A stretch of DNA of 64,000 nucleotides, taken from the IMG/VR virus record IMGVR_UViG_3300027763_000001, positions 1 through 64,000 of that record; one strand, written 5' to 3'. This DNA comes from a virus. The position numbers were made by a program, and so were the translations under genes. The notes below the pieces were generated by a model. The model did no database searches. It saw nothing but the letters and a program-made list of their open reading frames with translations, and was not told the origin of the DNA. Position 1 is the stretch's first letter, and each line of letters starts with the position of its first letter. Of this stretch, positions 47,340 to 55,987 are shown piece by piece.

Positions 47340-47678
47340 TTACTTAGGCAGCCTCATCTCATCCCGCAGGCAGTGGTGCATCGCCAGCTTGCGCATGTCC
47401 TCGAGGTGGCGCTCCGTGGCCGCCAGGGAGCCTGCTGAGCCGCTTCCTTCACTGGGGCGCAGGCCACACTGCCAGAGCTGGTCCATCAACCCCTGGGCTT
47501 CGGTGGGGGCCAGGGTGAACAAGGGGCGGTGCGGGAAGCATTGATCGGATGGAAGCGGCTCCATCGCCAAGCCCGTCGCGATCAAAAGGTCGCTTCCCGT
47601 CCGACCGCCCAAGCTTCCCAGCTGGAACTCGATGGAGCTTCCCCAGGCGGCGCGTTGGGCGTAGATCTTGAAGGTCAT
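47340..47678 (-). CDS. Hypothetical protein, 112 aa
   Basis: ATG 47678 gives a normal beta-type start (MTFKIYAQRAAWGSSIEFQLGSLGG); longer frames run into the upstream gene. The product is alpha/beta, with a helical end (TEAQGLMDQLWQCGLRPSEG... AATERHLEDMRKLAMHHCL). That end resembles short regulators that phage genomes often carry next to the HTFxELYxHR family gene found just upstream. No family is assigned. Confidence 0.55.
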   Translation of the reverse strand: MTFKIYAQRAAWGSSIEFQLGSLGGRTGSDLLIATGLAMEPLPSDQCFPHRPLFTLAPTEAQGLMDQLWQCGLRPSEGSGSAGSLAATERHLEDMRKLAMHHCLRDEMRLPK

Positions 47679-47706
47679 GGTCAGCAATCCCAAGGGGTAG
47701 AGGTCG

Positions 47707-48336
47707 TCACGACGGCAGCCCCGCCCGCTCGAGGTCACCGGCCGTCTGCCGCCCCTGCCAGGTGGCCGAGCGCATCAGCCGCTCCTGCACGTCAGCTGCC
47801 GCATGGCCGTCCCACTCGGGGGCCAACGGCAGCTCTATGACGTGCGAAATGGCTCTGATCGCTCCCAGGTCGCTCACCGGCAAGTGATAGGTGACACGCT
47901 CCCACTGCTGCTCACCCGTGCGGAGGTCCATGCCGGCCACAAAGAACCCCTCGAACATCCCGCCGTCGCCGTGCTTGAGCGAAAACCAGGGATTACAGTC
48001 CTCGGCCGTGGCAGCCATCAGCGCCAGGAACAGCGCGTGCCGGTGCTCGTAGAGCTCGCGGAAGGTGTGATACCCGTCGCTGGTGTCCTCGTCGGCCGGG
48101 CGCCTCCGGGACTCGTCGTAGCCCGCCATGATGGCGTTGGCGAACCAACCGAGCATGGCGTCGGTGGTATCGACCTGCAGGCCGTCACCGTGCAACTGGG
48201 CGAGCCTGGTGTCCGGGTTGATCGCCACGAACGCCTTGGCCCAAGCCATCGCATCCATCGAGCAGTGCCAGTGCTTCCCGTCGGAACCGCGAATGCCGTC
48301 TGCGGGGCCAGGAATCGGGTGCATCGGTAGATCCAT
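47707..48336 (-). CDS. Conserved phage protein with HTFxELYxHR and WDGH motifs, 209 aa
   Basis: ATG 48336 gives MDLPMHPIPG. The blocks SDGYHTFRELYEHRHALFLALMAA, NPWFSLKHGDGGMFEGFFVAGMD, RVTYHLPVSDLGAI and EWDGHAAADVQERLM match a family I recognise as widespread in tailed phages (HTFxELYxHR ... HxDG ... ITYHLP ... WDGHxxxDVxxRL). Its biochemical function is unknown to me. It starts two bases before the preceding stop on the minus strand. Confidence 0.7.
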   Translation of the reverse strand: MDLPMHPIPGPADGIRGSDGKHWHCSMDAMAWAKAFVAINPDTRLAQLHGDGLQVDTTDAMLGWFANAIMAGYDESRRRPADEDTSDGYHTFRELYEHRHALFLALMAATAEDCNPWFSLKHGDGGMFEGFFVAGMDLRTGEQQWERVTYHLPVSDLGAIRAISHVIELPLAPEWDGHAAADVQERLMRSATWQGRQTAGDLERAGLPS

Positions 48337-48338
48337 GA

Positions 48339-49517
48339 TCAGTAGTCCCAAGTGACGCAAGGTGAAACGCCGGCCTTCGGGTGGAACCCGCCGCCATTGC
48401 GCTTGTCGATGTGCAGGAACCCTTTGCGGCGTCCGTCGCCGAGGGCACCGCTCCAGCGGGGCTTAAGCCACCGGAACATGCCATCGAGATCGCCGTCGGC
48501 CGGGCAGATGTCCAGTGCGTCGCCCACGACGTGCCGGCTGTCTGCCACCCCGCCGGCCGCCCGGTTGTAGGGCTCAGGCCGGTAGCCGCTGGTCAGGAGC
48601 ACTGCTCCGTTCCAGTGGTCCCGGATCGCATCAGCGTCACGAATCACCGCCAGGATGTTCTTTTCCTCGGGCGAGCCAGCTGCCGGGCGCCGGCGCAGGT
48701 CTCCCCGCAGCACCTCGCGGACCGTGAAGTACCGGCCCACGGGCGCGTTCAGATCGGTCCAGTCCACGGTGGTGATCCGCCCGATCGCGGGAACTGGCGC
48801 GACCTCGGGGGCGAAGTGGGGCCCGAAGACGTACCACTGGCCGGGCTGCCCCTCGACGGTCACCAAGTCGTGCGCGTCGCCCGCAATCTCTTCGATTGAG
48901 GTAAAGCGGATCAGCTGATTCGGCGCCACCTTGATTCGCCCAGAGGCAGAAAGGTAGCTGCTAGGAATTGGAGCCTTTTTCAGGAACGTGTCCTGCGTGG
49001 CCTTCAAGATCTGGGTCATGACGGTTTCAAGGTTCCAAAGGGCCGCTTCACGGTGACGACGGTTGGTGAGTTCAGGCGAAAGTCTACCAAGGTTGTCGCG
49101 ATCGAACTTCAGCAGCAAGGGTTCAATCGCGCCCGGGTAGCCCCAGATTGAGCGCAGCTGCCTGCGCCTATGCGCTTGCTCGTGCTGGACCCCCCGCTCA
49201 TCGCCGCAGCCCGGGCCCAACAGAAAGGCCAGCACCGCCGCTCGCTGCGACGGCCCCAGCAGGTCCCAGCCTGCCAGGGCCTTGCGGGCCAGCTCGTCGC
49301 AAGAAAGCAGTTCTTGCGATAGCAGAGCATCCGCCTGCGCCCGGGTCGCCCGGTCTCCCAGGATTACCCCGGTCCAGCCGTGCATCGTCAACCGATAGCC
49401 AACTTCTGCGACCCCGGACTCGTTCAGGCGTGCCTCTTCGATCAGGGGCGTCGTTTCGCGGACCAGATCGGCGGCCTGGCTCAGCGCCCGGGTGCCACGC
49501 TCAGGCAGGGGCCCCAA
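48339..49517 (-). CDS. Lytic enzyme: GH24-like N terminus plus M15 peptidase C terminus
   Basis: Residues about 15-110 resemble phage T4-type (GH24) lysozyme in layout: LIEEARLNESGVAEVGYRLTMHGWTGV, RATRAQADALLSQELLSC and GPSQRAAVLAFLLGPG; the catalytic Glu is uncertain. The C-terminal 110 residues are an M15 D-Ala-D-Ala carboxypeptidase-like domain: VLLTSGYRPEPYN, then SRHVVGDALDI (S327xH329xxGxAxD336) and LHIDKR (H369), supplying the zinc ligands and catalytic Asp. The middle has an SH3-like or binding part (LSASGRIKVAPNQLIRFTSIEEI). Together they would cleave glycan and peptide bonds. It is the second lytic enzyme of this phage, encoded in the late minus-strand run, so an endolysin or a virion lysin is possible. 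Confidence 0.75.
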   Translation of the reverse strand: MGPLPERGTRALSQAADLVRETTPLIEEARLNESGVAEVGYRLTMHGWTGVILGDRATRAQADALLSQELLSCDELARKALAGWDLLGPSQRAAVLAFLLGPGCGDERGVQHEQAHRRRQLRSIWGYPGAIEPLLLKFDRDNLGRLSPELTNRRHREAALWNLETVMTQILKATQDTFLKKAPIPSSYLSASGRIKVAPNQLIRFTSIEEIAGDAHDLVTVEGQPGQWYVFGPHFAPEVAPVPAIGRITTVDWTDLNAPVGRYFTVREVLRGDLRRRPAAGSPEEKNILAVIRDADAIRDHWNGAVLLTSGYRPEPYNRAAGGVADSRHVVGDALDICPADGDLDGMFRWLKPRWSGALGDGRRKGFLHIDKRNGGGFHPKAGVSPCVTWDY

Positions 49518-49725
49518 CGGCCTGGGCTAAAACAGCGGTGACTGCCGCCTGGTCGCTCATATCGACTCCGGCCGCCTGGGCAATCGCCGCCACCCCGGCA
49601 TGGCCGGGAAGCTCTCCGCCCTGGGACAAGACGTGCTGCTTGAGCCCGTTCTTGTAGGCCAAGGCCATGGCCGAACCCGGTTGCTGTAGATGGGGGGCCG
49701 AGGCCACGAAGTTGGAAGCGTTCAT
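49501..49725 (-). CDS. Small Ala/Gln-rich protein, 74 aa
   Basis: ATG 49725 overlaps the scaffold-candidate stop (one base). The product (MNASNFVASAPHLQQPGSAMALAYKN...) ends in helices with many Ala and Gln (GVAAIAQAAGVDMSDQAAVTAVLAQAVGAPA). Its 3' end overlaps the lytic-enzyme gene by 17 bases. It could be part of the head-assembly group; no function is assigned. Confidence 0.5.
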   Translation of the reverse strand: MNASNFVASAPHLQQPGSAMALAYKNGLKQHVLSQGGELPGHAGVAAIAQAAGVDMSDQAAVTAVLAQAVGAPA

Positions 49726-50891
49726 CAGTTCTCACCCATCAGCTGGCGGGACATCAGGGCTTGAGGTAGCGCGGCCATGTTCTGACTGTAGAGCGCAGCA
49801 GCGGCCCTGGGGTCACTGTCCATCAAAGCGAAAACGGTCGCCAGGATGTCATTACCGTTCGCGCTGCCACCCTGCCCCGGGGGCCGCATCTCCAGTTGCG
49901 GGCGCTGATACAAAGGCTGGCCTTGGGGCTCGGGGGGCTGAGCCTGGAACCGGGGCTGGCCCTGAGCCTGGAACTGGGGGTAGCCCTGGGGCGTGCCCCC
50001 AGCGGGGTACTGGTTGTAGCCTTCCATCAGCTCGGGGGCTCGCGCACCGCTCCTGGGGGGCAGCATGCGTCCGCTGGACTCGCCGTAGGCCACTTCGGCG
50101 GCCAGACGGTCACGAGGGCCTTCCTGGGCCGGAGCTGCAGGCAGCTCGCCGGGGCCGCCGGGGCCGAAAAACTCAGTAGTGTACTGGGCCAGTAGGGGAG
50201 GGCTTGAGAGGATAGTGTGATAGGCCGCGTTGTCCTCGGCGGCTGCGGTGATCAAGGTGTGAGCGTTCTGCAGGTTTTGGTGAAGCTGCTGGGCCTGGGC
50301 AGTCACATCGAGAGTCTGCTGGGCCTGACGCAACAGAGCGTCCTCAATCACGCAGGAATAGTGATTGAGCAGCGCCGGGGCCTCGGGCCCAAAATGCTGC
50401 AGAACCTCAAGACTTGCGCCGCTGAGGCCGCCCAGGTACTGGTCGCCCGTTGGCGCGGCGGTAGCCAACGGCGAAGGGGTCGCCGCCCACTGCTGGAGCT
50501 GGGCCTGGGCCGGGTGCGGCTGGGAGTAAGGCGCGGGGCTGTAAACCGGTTGCTGGAACACCTGGGGCGGGGCCATTACCCCAGCCGGAGCTGGAGCCGG
50601 GGCGGGCACTGGCTGGGTCTGCGGCCAGAACTGAACCGGGGCTTGGGAGCTGGGCGTCGCGCTCGAAGAGTTGTAAAGCCCTTGAAGGGCCGCGTCCCAT
50701 TGGCTCACCGCCTGGGGCGCCGGTTGGGAATAGGGCACTACCAGGGCCTGTGGCGCCGGAGCCGTCTGGTACGAAGGTGGGTGGCTCGCCGCCGGTGCTT
50801 GCTGGTAGGCCTCTGGCGAGGCGGGAGCGCTGGAAGGCATCGAGCCCTGCGGGATCGCCGGAGCCTGAGGAGTCGCGGTAGGTCCCTGCAT
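49725..50891 (-). CDS. Putative scaffolding-type protein, Pro/Gln/Ala-rich, 388 aa
   Basis: The start is ATG 50891, inside the portal gene. The N-terminal 165 residues are low complexity with repeated P, Q, Y and A (QAPAASHPPSYQTAPAPQ, FWPQTQPVPAPAPAPAG). The centre has a helical region (SLEVLQHFGPEAPALLNHYSCVIEDALLRQAQQTLDVTAQAQQLHQNLQNAHTLITAAAEDNAAYHTIL). The C terminus is Gln/Pro-rich and ends with a helix (NDILATVFALMDSDPRAAAALYSQNMAALPQALMSRQLMG). Position after the portal and composition suit a scaffold or head-assembly protein. It overlaps the portal frame by 485 bases. Confidence 0.55.
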   Translation of the reverse strand: MQGPTATPQAPAIPQGSMPSSAPASPEAYQQAPAASHPPSYQTAPAPQALVVPYSQPAPQAVSQWDAALQGLYNSSSATPSSQAPVQFWPQTQPVPAPAPAPAGVMAPPQVFQQPVYSPAPYSQPHPAQAQLQQWAATPSPLATAAPTGDQYLGGLSGASLEVLQHFGPEAPALLNHYSCVIEDALLRQAQQTLDVTAQAQQLHQNLQNAHTLITAAAEDNAAYHTILSSPPLLAQYTTEFFGPGGPGELPAAPAQEGPRDRLAAEVAYGESSGRMLPPRSGARAPELMEGYNQYPAGGTPQGYPQFQAQGQPRFQAQPPEPQGQPLYQRPQLEMRPPGQGGSANGNDILATVFALMDSDPRAAAALYSQNMAALPQALMSRQLMGEN

Positions 50892-52638
50892 AGGTCAGCT
50901 CTCGCTTGAGGAAATCGAAGGCCCGGTAGATGTAGGGCGTCAGGTCCAGTCTAGGGTCTGCCAGGAGCGGCAGATTGGGAACCTGAGGATGCGGCGTTTG
51001 CTGCATCTGGGACACCAGCGACAGAAAAGTCGCAATACTGGCCTGGGTCTGCTGCGCCATCCTAAACGGGAAGCCGCTCAACATTGCACTTCGTTCTTCA
51101 TCTGTTTTGTCGGGGAACAGATGACGCAAGGCCTCAACCGAGGCAACTCCCAGTTCTTGCAGGTTGCGCACCACAATCGACTTCTGCAGGATGTCATCCG
51201 CCGAGTCCTCGAACACGGGTCCGCGCCAGCGCCAATCCACCTGGCGGTCCCCGTCGGGAATCAGTCCCGTTACCCCAGGCGGCATGGCCTGCTCTTGCAC
51301 CGCCTTGCGAATTGCCTCTTCGAGCTTGGCGTCGTACTTGGCCATCGCCGCATCGAACGCCTCGGCCTCCTTGCGGAACTTCTTGGGATCGGTAGCCTCT
51401 TCCTGCAGGGGCGCCTCAGGGCGCTTCATTTTGATCGCCGCGGCGAACGATTCGCGAAACACCCGCTCCTCGTTGTAGATGATCAGCGCCAGCAACTTGC
51501 ACAGCCCGTAGGTGAGCAGTCCGCGGCACTTCCGCCCGGCCGTGGCGGCAGGCCGGCCAAACAGGCTCTTGATCTCGTAGGCAGTTGCCCCGCTACTTAT
51601 CCCCAGCTCGTCGACGCCACCCAGGACCCCCCGCAGTTCTTCGCGGTACTGACGAGCGTAGAGATTTTGATCGCCACTGACCGAGTCTGGCGTGATATAC
51701 GCCACCCGGTCAGTGGGGTCCACGTTAGAAATAATTCGAGCAATCTTGAAGCCACGCTCACGCCCGCCCCCCGAGCCCGCTGGCGGCGACATCCGCGTTG
51801 AAGGCGCCCCTTCGCCAGAGAAGCCAGCCTGAGACGCAATTGTCGGCCGCTGCGCCGGCGATCCAGTCGAAGCCTCGGTCGTGATGTCCGTCTTGGGTCT
51901 TGAAGACACCAGGGTCGGGTTGCCAAAAAACCTGATGTTTTCCCTGATGTTGCCTACCAGCTCGTCGTGGCCGGTTATCTGTGACTCCAGCCAATCGAAG
52001 TCACCGGTGGCGTCCATCCCGGTGGACCTCATTTTATTAAAAGCTTCTACCGCCGGGATGAAGCCCAGGGAATTGCGCACCGTCCTGGTTCTGCCGAACA
52101 TCTCGCCTGTGAACGGCCCGGCCGCGTCAAGGTTCGGCCGCGACATCAGGATCGTTTCACGAATCGAGTCCCGGCGCACCACAAGCTTCACCCACTGCTG
52201 CATCTGGCCGTTGGGCCCGGGATTGGCCGACATCCCCGCCCCTGGCTTTACCTCGTAGCTGTAGACCAGGATCAGCTCGTCGATCTCAGCCATCGCGTCG
52301 TAATACGCTCGGTAGTCGCTCTTAGGGAACCACAGGATCCGGTAACTATCCTTGACCGGGCGGAAGAACCAGATCCCCTTGCCGTCCAGCAAGAAGTCAT
52401 CAACCACGCCCTCCAGACGCTGGTCGACCTCGTTCTCGGTGATCAGATTCTGCAGAAACGTCTTGCGATGCCCGAAGGTGTCCTGCTTGGGGTAAAACTC
52501 GATACCTTGCCGCAGCATGAACAATTGCTGCTGGACCAAGTGGCCGCCCACCACCAAAGTGTCCGATTCACCAGATGCCGTGCGGGACCTGAGAGCCTCT
52601 AGCAACTCACGAAAACGTTGGGATTTGGCTGCCGGCAT
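50407..52638 (-). CDS. Portal protein
   Basis: The 743-residue product is the third of a leftward terminase small, terminase large, portal set. Its body shows portal-like features: an N-terminal helical section, the strands RPVKDSYRILWFPKSDYRAYYDA and VVRRDSIRETIL, the crown-like segment RYTPDSVSGDQNLYARQ-type (DRVAYITPDSVSGDQNLYARQYREELRG), and long helical stretches (AEAFDAAMAKYDAKLEEAIRKAVQEQ). The last 160 residues are a Gly/Pro/Ser tail that lies entirely in the overlap with the scaffold candidate, read in another frame. The real protein may end earlier or have this disordered tail. The size fits podovirus-type portals. ATG 52638. Confidence 0.75.
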   Translation of the reverse strand: MPAAKSQRFRELLEALRSRTASGESDTLVVGGHLVQQQLFMLRQGIEFYPKQDTFGHRKTFLQNLITENEVDQRLEGVVDDFLLDGKGIWFFRPVKDSYRILWFPKSDYRAYYDAMAEIDELILVYSYEVKPGAGMSANPGPNGQMQQWVKLVVRRDSIRETILMSRPNLDAAGPFTGEMFGRTRTVRNSLGFIPAVEAFNKMRSTGMDATGDFDWLESQITGHDELVGNIRENIRFFGNPTLVSSRPKTDITTEASTGSPAQRPTIASQAGFSGEGAPSTRMSPPAGSGGGRERGFKIARIISNVDPTDRVAYITPDSVSGDQNLYARQYREELRGVLGGVDELGISSGATAYEIKSLFGRPAATAGRKCRGLLTYGLCKLLALIIYNEERVFRESFAAAIKMKRPEAPLQEEATDPKKFRKEAEAFDAAMAKYDAKLEEAIRKAVQEQAMPPGVTGLIPDGDRQVDWRWRGPVFEDSADDILQKSIVVRNLQELGVASVEALRHLFPDKTDEERSAMLSGFPFRMAQQTQASIATFLSLVSQMQQTPHPQVPNLPLLADPRLDLTPYIYRAFDFLKRELTYAGTYRDSSGSGDPAGLDAFQRSRLARGLPASTGGEPPTFVPDGSGATGPGSALFPTGAPGGEPMGRGPSRALQLFERDAQLPSPGSVLAADPASARPGSSSGWGNGPAPGVPATGLQPRALLPAAPGPGPAPAVGGDPFAVGYRRANGRPVPGRPQRRKS

Positions 52639-52639
52639 T

Positions 52640-54238
52640 TCAGTATTCGACCTCGACCGCGGAGCGGCTCATCAGTGACTGAACCACAATGTTAAGACTG
52701 TCCACGCAGTCGTCATTCGTGCAGTGGCCGAAATTGACAACCTCATCGATCATCACCTTGAAGTCCCGGTACCGGTTGAGCCGGACCTTGCCGGTCTGGA
52801 GCAGCCCCATTATTCCCCGCAGGCGCGCCATTTTGTCCCCCTTCAGCCCCTTGATCGGGCTGGGCCGCAGGTTGAACAGCTGCCGCTCCTCGTGGCAGAT
52901 TCGCTGGAAATCCCCGCTGAACGACTTCTGGTAAGCCACTGCTTCCGGCCAGATCGTCACCTCGCTGGACGTCGCAAAGAACTGAGGCTTCCCGTCGCTC
53001 AGCGGCTCCCCCTCCCGCAGCAGGTTCCACTCGACCAAAAGCTCGCAAAGCGCGTCAATTTTTTCGACGTTGCCGATCGTGCGCAGCCGCCGGTAGTCGA
53101 TTATGTAACAGGCATCCCCCAGGCGGCCAGCCAGGGTGAACACGGTCCAGTCGTGCCGTTCGGTAAGCCCGGCTGACAGGTCGATCCCGACTCCGATCTC
53201 GTCGTAGACCTCAGGGAGCTCGACCATGCGGAACAGGCTCGGGCTGATTCCCAGCTCGGTGGTGCTCACCGGCTTGTTGAGGTACTGATATGCAAAGGCG
53301 ACGTAGTCCTTGGTCTGCTGGGCCAGCAGGTACTTGAGACTCCACATTGCCGGCCAGTAGCTGCGCGGCGTGCCGTCGTTGCTGTATTCGATCGCGGCCT
53401 GGGTGATCACCTTCCAGCCGTTCTTGGGCACGAAGGTGGTGGCAAACATGTCATCGAAGTGGAACCGAGTGCCCAGCACCAGCGAGCGGCCCCCTTCGAA
53501 CCGGGTGGGCCCGATCACCGCGTTCCAGTTGTGCTCCATCTCCCGGCGCACGTCCGGATTGGCGATGTCCGACTGGCTCTTAATCAGGTCGTCCACCACG
53601 ATCAGGTTGGCCCGTTTCGAGGTGATTGCTCCTCGCAGGCCGGCGCAGGCCAGGGTGAAGGCGTCCTCGCCTCGCGTGTCGATCCCCGCAAAAGCGAAAT
53701 CGATCGCCCACAGCTCGTCCCCCTTCTTCTGCCGGCTCATCCGCACGTTCGGGAAGATCAGCCGGTAGTCGTCCGAGTTGATAATCGACTTGACCGCCGC
53801 GCTCTTGGCCCGCGCCACCTGCACGTTGTACGACACGTACAGGACGCGCAGCAGCTTGTGCTCCAGGGCGTGCTTGCCAATCAGCCAAGCCAGTAACATG
53901 GCCACGAAGGTGCTTTTGGCGCTTCCCCTGGGGCTCAGCAGGGCCGTGTCAGGCCCAGCGATATGGCTCAGATGCTCGTTGCTCTGGCCTGTGAGGAAGA
54001 CCTCGTACCACTCACGCATGTGCCGCGGCGGCGGCTTGCCCATGCGGGTGCAGAATGCCTCGAAACTCTCGCGGGCTACCAGGATCTCCGCTGGCGTCTC
54101 GTCGGCAACCTCCTTTACCTCGGGCGCGCCCTGAGCGAAGGGCACGACAGGGTTGGCCGCCGCGGCAGAAGCCATGGCCGATACTGCAGCTTCACGGGCA
54201 GCCCGGCGGTAAGCGAGAACGCGAGACGTGGCCGGCAT
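52640..54238 (-). CDS. Terminase large subunit
   Basis: This is the ATP-driven packaging motor and nuclease. The ATPase half has Walker A-like TALLSPRGSAKST (S102-T110), Walker B NLIVVDDL (212-217) and a coupling motif at LVLGTRFH. The nuclease half has an RNase H-like start EIGVGIDLSAGLTERHDWTVF (Asp353) and the final acidic pair in TNDDCVDSLNIVV. ATG 54238 starts it; the stop lies one base from the portal ATG. It is transcribed leftwards with the small subunit candidate just upstream. Confidence 0.9.
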   Translation of the reverse strand: MPATSRVLAYRRAAREAAVSAMASAAAANPVVPFAQGAPEVKEVADETPAEILVARESFEAFCTRMGKPPPRHMREWYEVFLTGQSNEHLSHIAGPDTALLSPRGSAKSTFVAMLLAWLIGKHALEHKLLRVLYVSYNVQVARAKSAAVKSIINSDDYRLIFPNVRMSRQKKGDELWAIDFAFAGIDTRGEDAFTLACAGLRGAITSKRANLIVVDDLIKSQSDIANPDVRREMEHNWNAVIGPTRFEGGRSLVLGTRFHFDDMFATTFVPKNGWKVITQAAIEYSNDGTPRSYWPAMWSLKYLLAQQTKDYVAFAYQYLNKPVSTTELGISPSLFRMVELPEVYDEIGVGIDLSAGLTERHDWTVFTLAGRLGDACYIIDYRRLRTIGNVEKIDALCELLVEWNLLREGEPLSDGKPQFFATSSEVTIWPEAVAYQKSFSGDFQRICHEERQLFNLRPSPIKGLKGDKMARLRGIMGLLQTGKVRLNRYRDFKVMIDEVVNFGHCTNDDCVDSLNIVVQSLMSRSAVEVEY

Positions 54239-54293
54239 CTTGCCAGGCTAGAGCAAGACGCATGAGACGCAAATTGAGACAGCTTGGCCGGCC

Positions 54294-54806
54294 TCAGCGC
54301 TCGTCCATCAAGACCGCCCACACCGCCTTGAACGCTTGAGCCAGCGCTGATTCCATGTCGGCACTCCCCGCAAAGATTGCCCGCAGCTCCCGCATCACCC
54401 GATCCGCCCCGGCCATCATCAAGCCCCGCCTATCGAGGGTTCGCGCCATCTTGTCCACTTCGGTGAGATGCCCCCGTAGCTCCCGCGAGAGGAACGCAAT
54501 CCGCGAGTACCCCTCTTTAGCGTCCAGGGTCTCGCTGGCTATCAGGACTCGGGCGTCCGCAATGTCGGTCTTCAGCTTGTCCGCTTCAGCCAGCAGCACC
54601 TTGCGCCGGTCTGTCCGCGGGTAAAGCTCATTGGCCCAGGCGATCAAGTCACCCATCGAGCCGGTGTACCCCATCACTGTCGCCAGGGTCCAAATCTCGA
54701 TCGGCGAAGTGGCGGTCTCCACCGTGTCGATAAACAGCTCTCGATCGGCGTCAGCCAGCATGCGCAGGAATTGCGCCACCTGGCTGACAACCTGTGCAGG
54801 CATCAT
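54294..54806 (-). CDS. Putative terminase small subunit, 170 aa
   Basis: The protein is mostly helical: VVSQVAQFLRMLADADRELFIDTVETATSPIEIWTLATVMGYTGSM, then long charged helices (RRKVLLAEADKLKTDIADARVLIASETL, AFLSRELRGHLTEVDKMARTL, DRVMRELRAIFAGSADMESALAQAFKAV). Size, helical coil and position one gene before the large subunit match small terminase subunits; no helix-turn-helix is obvious. A direct pair of TGAGAC boxes lies in the 55-base gap to the large subunit. Confidence 0.6.
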   Translation of the reverse strand: MMPAQVVSQVAQFLRMLADADRELFIDTVETATSPIEIWTLATVMGYTGSMGDLIAWANELYPRTDRRKVLLAEADKLKTDIADARVLIASETLDAKEGYSRIAFLSRELRGHLTEVDKMARTLDRRGLMMAGADRVMRELRAIFAGSADMESALAQAFKAVWAVLMDER

Positions 54807-55435
54807 CCGTAGTACCTCTGGCCTTGCTGACGGACCCGGTCCCTGTCGCTATCCCGCAGCCGGTTCGTGTTGTCCGTAGCGTTGTTCTGCGACAGCCGGC
54901 TCTCCTCGCCCTGCACCCGGTAACCCAGCCGGTCCTGCTCGCCCCGGGCAGTCACTCCCAGCCGGTCCTGCTCGCCCCGGGCAGTCACTCCCAGCCGGTC
55001 CTGCTCGCCCCGGGCAGTCACTCCCAGCCGGTCCTGCTCGCCACCGGTGACAAGGCCTCGCCGCTGCTGGTCCCCTTGGGTCATGATCTGGTCCTTGGTC
55101 AGTTCGCCTTCAACGCTCATCAATTCTTTCTTCGAGCCGGTCTCGGCCGCCAGAAGCTCGAGGGTATTCCCCTTGCGCAGGTTTTCGACACTCTGTTGGT
55201 ACCGCGTCAGCGACCCCAAGAAGGCGTTGTCGTACTCCATCTGGTTCGCAGTATTGAGACCCGTCCCATAGCTGTCTGCAAGCTTCCCAACCGCGATCCC
55301 CGAGAGCGCTTCATTGCCGGCGTACTTGTTCGCCAGGTTCACCAGCCCCGACTGAGACCTGTCATAGATCGATGCCGCAACGCTACCCCCGTAGGGCTGC
55401 CCGCCAGAACCAGTACCCGATGCAAAAGATGCCAT
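54803..55435 (-). CDS. Putative internal/assembly protein with 11-residue tandem repeats, 210 aa
   Basis: ATG 55435. The first half is helical (AASIYDRSQSGLVNLANKYAGNEALSGIAVGKLADSYGTGL). The second half contains three and a half copies of GVTARGEQDRL, flanked by degenerate versions (LVTGGEQDRL, YRVQGEESRL). They make a long charged helix or coiled coil, which is typical of internal virion or tail-length proteins. The repeats are encoded by a 33-bp direct repeat. It ends RDRVRQQGQRYYG. Confidence 0.6.
   Translation of the reverse strand: MASFASGTGSGGQPYGGSVAASIYDRSQSGLVNLANKYAGNEALSGIAVGKLADSYGTGLNTANQMEYDNAFLGSLTRYQQSVENLRKGNTLELLAAETGSKKELMSVEGELTKDQIMTQGDQQRRGLVTGGEQDRLGVTARGEQDRLGVTARGEQDRLGVTARGEQDRLGYRVQGEESRLSQNNATDNTNRLRDSDRDRVRQQGQRYYG
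54926..55041. repeat. 33-bp tandem repeat, three and a half perfect copies
   Basis: Copies begin at 54926, 54959 and 54992, with a partial fourth from 55025. They keep the reading frame and encode the 11-residue GVTARGEQDRL unit. Such perfect copies could change in number by slippage or recombination. Confidence 0.9.
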
Positions 55436-55438
55436 GGC

Positions 55439-55984
55439 TCAGACGAGAAGAGAGACAATCGGTGCAATAGCACCAGTCAGCTCAGAGAGAGTCTCGGTGA
55501 AACCCTTGGGCTTCATCAATACGTCCCGCATCAGCTGCAGCCGGGCGGCATCATTGGTCTGCTCGCCAGTGACGGCCGTGGACACCCTGTCGTTGGTGTC
55601 TCTACCCAAGCCGACAAAGCGGTCGGCGACGTCCACCCCTTGCCGGTAGGTCTGATCTCCCAGCCTGAGCTGATTGTCGGTGTAATTTTTGAGGTTTGCG
55701 CTGTTTTCTTCCACCCGGATCTGGCTGCCAGTCCTGGCTTCCTCTCGCAGCAGGGGCGCCATGCGCATTCTGCCGTAGACGCCGTTATCAATCCCTCGCC
55801 TCTGCGACCAATCGGTTCGGTAGGCGTCCTGCCACGCCTGTTCCCCCAGCCCCTCCCCCATCTGCGTTGGCGAGGACAAGCCCGGTGCGACCACGGCCTC
55901 CTGCGGCTTGCTGACAGGCGCCTTCGGCACCTCCGGCGACTTGTATGTGTAGCGGCTTGGCTTGAACAGGTCGAGTGGATTCAT
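55439..55984 (-). CDS. Putative internal virion protein, 181 aa
   Basis: ATG 55984. The N-terminal section is Pro-rich (FKPSRYTYKSPEVPKAPVSKPQEAVVAPG). The remainder is a helical, charged protein (LREEARTGSQIRVEENSANLKNYTDNQLRLGDQTYRQGVDVADRFVGLGRDTNDRVSTAV) ending in a short hydrophobic helix (ETLSELTGAIAPIVSLLV). The composition and place in the block upstream of the terminase genes suggest an internal or assembly protein. Confidence 0.55.
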   Translation of the reverse strand: MNPLDLFKPSRYTYKSPEVPKAPVSKPQEAVVAPGLSSPTQMGEGLGEQAWQDAYRTDWSQRRGIDNGVYGRMRMAPLLREEARTGSQIRVEENSANLKNYTDNQLRLGDQTYRQGVDVADRFVGLGRDTNDRVSTAVTGEQTNDAARLQLMRDVLMKPKGFTETLSELTGAIAPIVSLLV

Positions 55985-55987
55985 GGC

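Noticed and set aside
54926-55041. CRISPR-like or iteron array
   Set aside because: The copies are directly adjacent, keep frame and encode a coherent 11-residue unit, so this is a coding tandem repeat.
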